A stretch of 64,000 nt of DNA, taken from Nonomuraea soli (GTDB lineage Bacteria; Actinomycetota; Actinomycetes; Streptosporangiales; Streptosporangiaceae). The position numbers and the translations under genes are program-made. Shown here piece by piece: positions 60,064-64,000 of the stretch. The stretch spans positions 26,514-90,513 of the forward strand of contig NZ_JACDUR010000013.1 in assembly GCF_013761175.1 (NCBI RefSeq). The letters run 5' to 3'. The notes beneath the pieces are model-generated. The model made no database searches. It was not told the origin of the DNA and worked only from the letters and a program-made list of their open reading frames with translations. The first letter of the stretch is position 1, and each line of letters starts with the position of its first letter.

Positions 60064-60999
60064 TCAGCGCGTTCCCTGGTCGCGGCGTCGGCGGGCGGCG
60101 CGGATTTCGGCATCGGCGACGTCGTCGGCCAGGAGGGTGTAGAGCTGGGTGGTTTCGGCCGAGGCGAGGCTGAGGCGGCGGCGGACGGCTTCGATGGAGA
60201 CGCCAGCGTTGATGAGTTCGGTGGCGTGGGCGTGGCGGAGCTGGTGGATATCGATCTCGACTCCGGCCGCCTGGCAGTAGGTCTCCCATCGGTGGTGGGA
60301 GGCGTCGTAGGACAGCGGCCCGCCTGAGCCGTTGATGCTGGCGCGGAAGAGGGGCCCGCTGGTGTAGCCGGCGCGGGCCAGGTAGAGCTTGAGCAGGGTG
60401 ACGTAGCCGCGATCGTCGAGCAGCACGGCGCGCACGCTGCCGCCCTTGCCGTGGATGCGCACATGCTCGTCATCCAGGCGCAGGTCCAGGTCCTCGACGT
60501 ACAGGCCCCACACCTCGGAGGCGCGGGCGCCGCACACGTAGGCGGACTCGAACAGCACTCGGTCGCGCAGCCGGTCCAGCGGGACGTCCTTGCGTGGCCG
60601 CCGGGAGCAGATCGCGTTCAGGTCCTTGGTGACGTCGGCGGCCGCGGCCGGGCGGGGCAGTGTCTTGGGCACCTTGATGGTGTCGATGCGGTCCATCGGG
60701 TTGGCGTCGAGCAGGTCATGCCGGACGGCCCAGCGGCAGAAGGAGGCGATCGCGGCCCGCTTGCGCTTGCGGGTGGCAGCCGACAGGGCGCCGAGGTCGG
60801 CGAGGAAGGCCCGGATGGGGGCGGCGCTCAGCTCGGCGAGGTCGCCGTCGACGTGGGCAGTGAACTGGATCAGGTCGCCGCGGTAGGCACGGATGGTCTG
60901 GCCGGAGGCGCCGGCCTTGCGTTTGTCGGTGAGGAAGTCGTTCAGGTGCGCCGTGAGCGGGTGGTCTCGGCCGAGCTGTTCGGCGATCACCGGATCCAT
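60064..60999 (-). CDS. Tyrosine recombinase/integrase, inverted copy 2, altered active site
   Basis: 311 residues from ATG 60999 (GGAGG 8 bases upstream), nearly identical to the integrase at 8265-9197 and facing it. Arg (GARASEVWGL), the Lys hairpin (HGKGGSVRAV), HQLRHAHAT and the Tyr (TQLYTLL) are kept. The LGHAS box of copy 1 is here LSLAS, so the conserved His of the H/W position is lost, which should weaken strand cleavage. The sequence downstream of both genes is also similar for ~90 bp. Copy 2 may be decaying while copy 1 is active. Confidence 0.85.
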   Translation of the reverse strand: MDPVIAEQLGRDHPLTAHLNDFLTDKRKAGASGQTIRAYRGDLIQFTAHVDGDLAELSAAPIRAFLADLGALSAATRKRKRAAIASFCRWAVRHDLLDANPMDRIDTIKVPKTLPRPAAAADVTKDLNAICSRRPRKDVPLDRLRDRVLFESAYVCGARASEVWGLYVEDLDLRLDDEHVRIHGKGGSVRAVLLDDRGYVTLLKLYLARAGYTSGPLFRASINGSGGPLSYDASHHRWETYCQAAGVEIDIHQLRHAHATELINAGVSIEAVRRRLSLASAETTQLYTLLADDVADAEIRAARRRRDQGTR

Positions 61000-61024
61000 C
61001 CCGTCAGCCTCCACCATCCGCGAA

Positions 61025-61126
61025 GTTGCCAGATAGCCGGGAAACGAAGCATCCGCGCCGGACAGCGGTCGCCCAGATCGCGCTACGCCTGTGATCACCA
61101 TCTTGCCAGTTAACGGAGGTTATCCC
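61025..61126. promoter_or_regulatory. Candidate recombinase site upstream of integrase 2
   Basis: GTTAAC-GGAG-GTTATC (61109-61124) is the counterpart of the perfect dyad at 8140-8155 with one arm base changed, inside GGTTATCCC. TTGCCAGTTAAC and TTGCCAGATAGCC (61025 onward) correspond to the two GTTATCTGGCAA copies at 8150 and 8227. Confidence 0.5.
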
Positions 61127-61393
61127 GCAACTGGCGCAGGGCTGCCGCCGACCCGGTGTTCAATCTGACGGATCAGCAAGGGTCTGCGCCATCCCCACAC
61201 CGAGGGCGTCCTATGCATGTCAGTTTGGTCGACTTCTCCCTCTTCGTGTACGGCGTGGGTTAGCGTTTCGCCGTCACCAGGTAGGCGAGGGACATGAGGG
61301 ACTGCCGTGTCTGCTGCTGTTGTGCCGAAGCAAGCGAGGCTGGCCTCACAGAAGTACTCCGGCGCGCTCAAGGCGCGCCGGAGCGGGTGTCGA

Positions 61394-61621
61394 TTACCTA
61401 CGGCGGCGTGGTGCATCCCGAAGCGCATCAGGACGTGTGGGGTGCAAGCACCGGGAGAACTCGTTGATCAGCCTTGGCCGTTCCTCAGGCAGGCTGCCGC
61501 GCAGGACGAGGGCGAGGGCTACTACCTCACACAGGCGCAGGAGCAGCGTGCGAGCCAGCAGCAGGGCTGCCGTGGCGAGCAGATACACCTCGGGAAGATG
61601 GAAGGGATCCACCTGGGTCAC
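61394..61621 (-). CDS. Small membrane protein divergent from the NACHT ATPase
   Basis: 75 residues from GTG 61621. EVYLLATAALLLARTLLLRL and CEVVALALVLRGSLPEERPR: one long or two short membrane segments, then a basic motif (LRGSLPEERPRLINEF) seen in small actinobacterial membrane proteins of unknown function. The start is 113 bp from the divergent ATPase gene, the same arrangement as at 21 and 27 kb. Confidence 0.6.
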   Translation of the reverse strand: MTQVDPFHLPEVYLLATAALLLARTLLLRLCEVVALALVLRGSLPEERPRLINEFSRCLHPTRPDALRDAPRRRR

Positions 61622-61734
61622 CTTTCACTGTTGACGATCGGAAGGGCCGGCCGGCCGATGAGTCTTAGTGTCAACGCCCCGAAAGGCCTGCTGAAAGGGT
61701 CTGTGGCCGATAGTGAATGGGTGAATGGGTCGCA

Positions 61735-64000
61735 ATGATGGCTGGCAAGAACCGCGACGGAAGCTCGGCCGGTGGCAGCCGTACCAAGGGATTGCCACGG
61801 CCGGATCCTTCCCAGGCAGAGCCTGGTCTTCATCTGTGGGCAGGTCTGATCTGTCGTATCTACGATGAGCTATATGACCGGAATAACCCGACTGCTCGGC
61901 TCGGACTGAACGAGCTGGCGCAGAAGACGACCTACTCCCCGCCTCGTCTCTCGGCCGTTTTCAACGGCAAGACGCCTTTCGACTGGGTCCTATGCGAACG
62001 CATCGTCAAAGCACTAGATGGTCGACCGGCACAGTGGAAGCATCGCTGGCAAGAGGTTGACGACCTCTACAGGCAAGGTAAGACGCTCGGCACCTGGGCA
62101 CCGCTGCCTGGAATGGACGATGACGGTGACCCCGCGCAGACGCAGGATGACGTACGCGATTGGGATCACCCCTCCTGGCGGGTATGGCGTCGACCTCTGC
62201 GTGTGGCGCGCGACCTGTTGGTGACTCCTTGGCGGGCGCTATCTCGGCGGCGCCGTCTCGCCGAGCGGGCACGGCGACGCCACGTGTTCTTGCAACTAGT
62301 GCGGGCCCGGGCGGTCGCTCTGCTTGGAGCCTACGAGGAGGGCAGGCCGCTGCCGGCGCACTTCGCCAAGCGCGCCACCAGGCCAGGTGAGGAACCGCGG
62401 CCATATCCGGATGGCACCACCGTGACGCAGGTGTTCGAGGATTGTGCGGAGAATCTGCTGCTGATCAGTTCGCCGGGCCTGGGTAAAACCACTCAGTTGG
62501 CGCTGTTGGCCGAGGAACTCGTTCAGCGCGCGTTGGCTGCTGAGCCCGACCAGGAAGCGGTCGTGCCGATCCTGGTTAGCTTGTCCAGCTATCACGGTCA
62601 GCCGTTCGAGGAGTGGTTGGTCGGCGAGATCAGCACCGCCTACGACATCGCTCCGGCAGTGGTTCGGGTGCTGCTGGCGGGAACTCATCCCCGAGCAGCC
62701 GGACGGAGGCAAGACACCGATGATGTTTTGCTTCTATTCGATGGTCTTGACGATGTCCGAGATCAGGAGCATCGGCGTGAGTGCGCGAGGCAGTTGATCG
62801 GCTTTCGACGGCGCTGCGTCGGTATGGTGCTCACCTGTCGAAGCCGCGACCGCCGATTGGCAGAGACGATCAGCGGACTGTACACCGTGATCATTGATCA
62901 ACCCACCGAGCAGGACGTTCGCTGGTATCTCACCACTGCCGATTCAGCGCTGCTGGACGTGCGTGAAGCACTGGAGACAGATAATTCGCTGTGGGGTCTG
63001 CTGCGCTCGCCGTTGATGCTCTACATCATCGGCCGCACGTACGCAGGGCGTCGGGCCGTCGAGCTCCGCCAACACGGCACGATACAAGAACGCCAGGGCC
63101 GAATCTTCGACGCCTACATCGACCGAATGCTGTATGAGCATCGCACTGGCCGCTATTCCGCCGAGCAGATCATCACCTGGCTCACGTGGCTCGCGCGCAC
63201 CCTCACCGCGCGCGGAGAGCAGGCGTTCTATCTAGACCGTCTGGATGAGTCATGGGCGCCCTCGCGAAGTACCATCATGCTGAGAGTGGTGCACAAATGG
63301 GTATTTCAGTACTCGGTCTTTGGCCTTGCCCTGATATGGCTGACGATTGCCCACACCCTCGGCGTCTTTACGGTGTCCGACCCGCTGGCTACAGCAAAGG
63401 CTGTTGGGCTCTCTGCTGGCATGCTGATCTTCTTCACGATATTCGCCTACCGCAAGGTCAAGCCCACCAACGCCCGCACCAACGCTGTGGCACTTGCTGT
63501 TCTGTTGGCCACTAGCGCGCCATCAGACTTCTTGGGTGGAGATGGGCGAGTCTTTCAGCTCCTGATGGTAGCAATTATGTTCGCTCAAGTATTCGTCACA
63601 GACGGGCTGCTCCTGACAAACAGATCTCCGGTTGAGGAGCTGAAATGGACGTGGCGACCGCGCCTGCGCGGACTTACAGGAGCCGGCGAGCCTACCTACG
63701 CTCTGATCGGCATCGCCATAGGCCTGGCCAGTGTCGCCCTCTTTGGATGGTTTATTGTCACCGCTTTCGAGTTGCTTACCCCCGACTCGAGCAGTAACCC
63801 CATCTTGATCACCGTGGCATTGGCGATCGGTTTGCTCTATCTGTTCGTCGCCGACCACTTCGAGCCCAGCCTGCAAGACGTACGCGACCGTCCGAATGAG
63901 GGCATTCGCCGTTCCTTCAAATACGCCTGTATCATCGGCTCTTGTTCAGGTATCGCCATGGGCATGATTTATGTCGCCCTCGTCCGACTGGCTCTGCCGG
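61735..64000 (+). CDS. NACHT-type STAND ATPase with HTH and membrane helices (3' end outside window)
   Basis: Open from ATG 61735/61738 to the window edge (755 codons). Residues ~25-100 look like an XRE-type HTH (LGLNELAQKTTYSPPRLSAV, then FDWVLCERIVKALDGRPAQW). A basic linker precedes the NACHT domain: NLLLISSPGLGKTTQLALLA (Walker A), DDVLLLFDGLDDVRDQEHRR (Walker B with the extra acidic residues typical of NACHT), VGMVLTCRSRDRRLAETISG (sensor) and LLRSPLMLYIIG. From about residue 515 at least six membrane helices follow (for example SVFGLALIWLTIAHTLGVF and GLSAGMLIFFTIFAYRK). NACHT-membrane proteins act as signalling or defence switches. A small membrane protein is divergently encoded. Confidence 0.8.
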   Translation, partial: MMAGKNRDGSSAGGSRTKGLPRPDPSQAEPGLHLWAGLICRIYDELYDRNNPTARLGLNELAQKTTYSPPRLSAVFNGKTPFDWVLCERIVKALDGRPAQWKHRWQEVDDLYRQGKTLGTWAPLPGMDDDGDPAQTQDDVRDWDHPSWRVWRRPLRVARDLLVTPWRALSRRRRLAERARRRHVFLQLVRARAVALLGAYEEGRPLPAHFAKRATRPGEEPRPYPDGTTVTQVFEDCAENLLLISSPGLGKTTQLALLAEELVQRALAAEPDQEAVVPILVSLSSYHGQPFEEWLVGEISTAYDIAPAVVRVLLAGTHPRAAGRRQDTDDVLLLFDGLDDVRDQEHRRECARQLIGFRRRCVGMVLTCRSRDRRLAETISGLYTVIIDQPTEQDVRWYLTTADSALLDVREALETDNSLWGLLRSPLMLYIIGRTYAGRRAVELRQHGTIQERQGRIFDAYIDRMLYEHRTGRYSAEQIITWLTWLARTLTARGEQAFYLDRLDESWAPSRSTIMLRVVHKWVFQYSVFGLALIWLTIAHTLGVFTVSDPLATAKAVGLSAGMLIFFTIFAYRKVKPTNARTNAVALAVLLATSAPSDFLGGDGRVFQLLMVAIMFAQVFVTDGLLLTNRSPVEELKWTWRPRLRGLTGAGEPTYALIGIAIGLASVALFGWFIVTAFELLTPDSSSNPILITVALAIGLLYLFVADHFEPSLQDVRDRPNEGIRRSFKYACIIGSCSGIAMGMIYVALVRLALP

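Noticed and set aside
61307..61738. Plus-strand open frame between integrase 2 and the NACHT gene
   Set aside because: Antisense to the small membrane protein, which has the better protein-like sequence and fits the pattern seen at two other loci.

Overview
The window is high-GC DNA with GTG/ATG starts, actinomycete-style proteins and many overlapping stop/start junctions, so it comes from an actinomycete, probably Streptosporangiales-like (inference; genus not identifiable from the sequence). There are no rRNA, tRNA or CRISPR features and almost no housekeeping genes. It is a dense accessory island built from transposon ends, five tyrosine recombinase-type genes, broken genes, and candidate defence or signalling ATPases.

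Region 1-30.7 kb is a chain of elements whose ends read TGTTGAG...CTCAACA and carry inner TGTCAGT/ACTGACA sites, the layout of Tn5053/Tn402/Tn7-like (TniA/TniB) transposons. One large copy (10752-22187) carries a transposase, an AAA+ helper, two further operon genes, a res site and a serine resolvase, plus cargo: a HEPN-like zinc-ribbon protein and an NB-ARC/TPR/SEC-C protein with a small membrane protein. Its tniA, tniB and resolvase genes are all frameshifted. Two small copies without transposase (25652-26782 and 26845-30586) carry one cargo gene and a STAND-type repeat ATPase with a divergent membrane protein. Between elements lie a Hachiman-like pair (HamA nuclease, HamB helicase), an integrase, a PIN-domain protein, and an operon encoding a RES-domain/ECF sigma fusion with a response regulator.

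Region 31-42 kb holds a FAD monooxygenase, a NERD-domain protein, truncated DUF1173 and HTH genes, a tyrosine recombinase operon, a membrane-anchored STAND/TPR protein and several small DNA-binding proteins with clear operators. Region 42.4-47.8 kb is a three-gene recombinase module (tyrosine recombinase, XRE-like protein, zinc-ribbon recombinase) bounded by a 12-bp inverted repeat, each copy coinciding with a break in an ssb gene. A third ssb fragment at 47.7 kb suggests that one ssb was split by the insertion.

Region 47.9-61 kb contains small conjugative-element-like genes, a two-gene unit ending in a perfect 17-bp terminator, a 1231-residue protein of unknown function, and a nuclease-rich cluster (PD-(D/E)XK, AlbA_2/Schlafen-like, decayed Mom-like). 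It closes with a second integrase that is an inverted near-copy of the one at 8.3 kb, so about 51 kb is bracketed by convergent integrases. The window ends in a NACHT membrane ATPase, again with a divergent small membrane protein.

The recurring theme is P-loop STAND ATPases (five counting the partial gene at the left edge, four with a visible NTPase domain) paired with, or fused to, a small membrane segment. Several carry strikingly homogenised tandem repeats. This is the best candidate for an undescribed system here.
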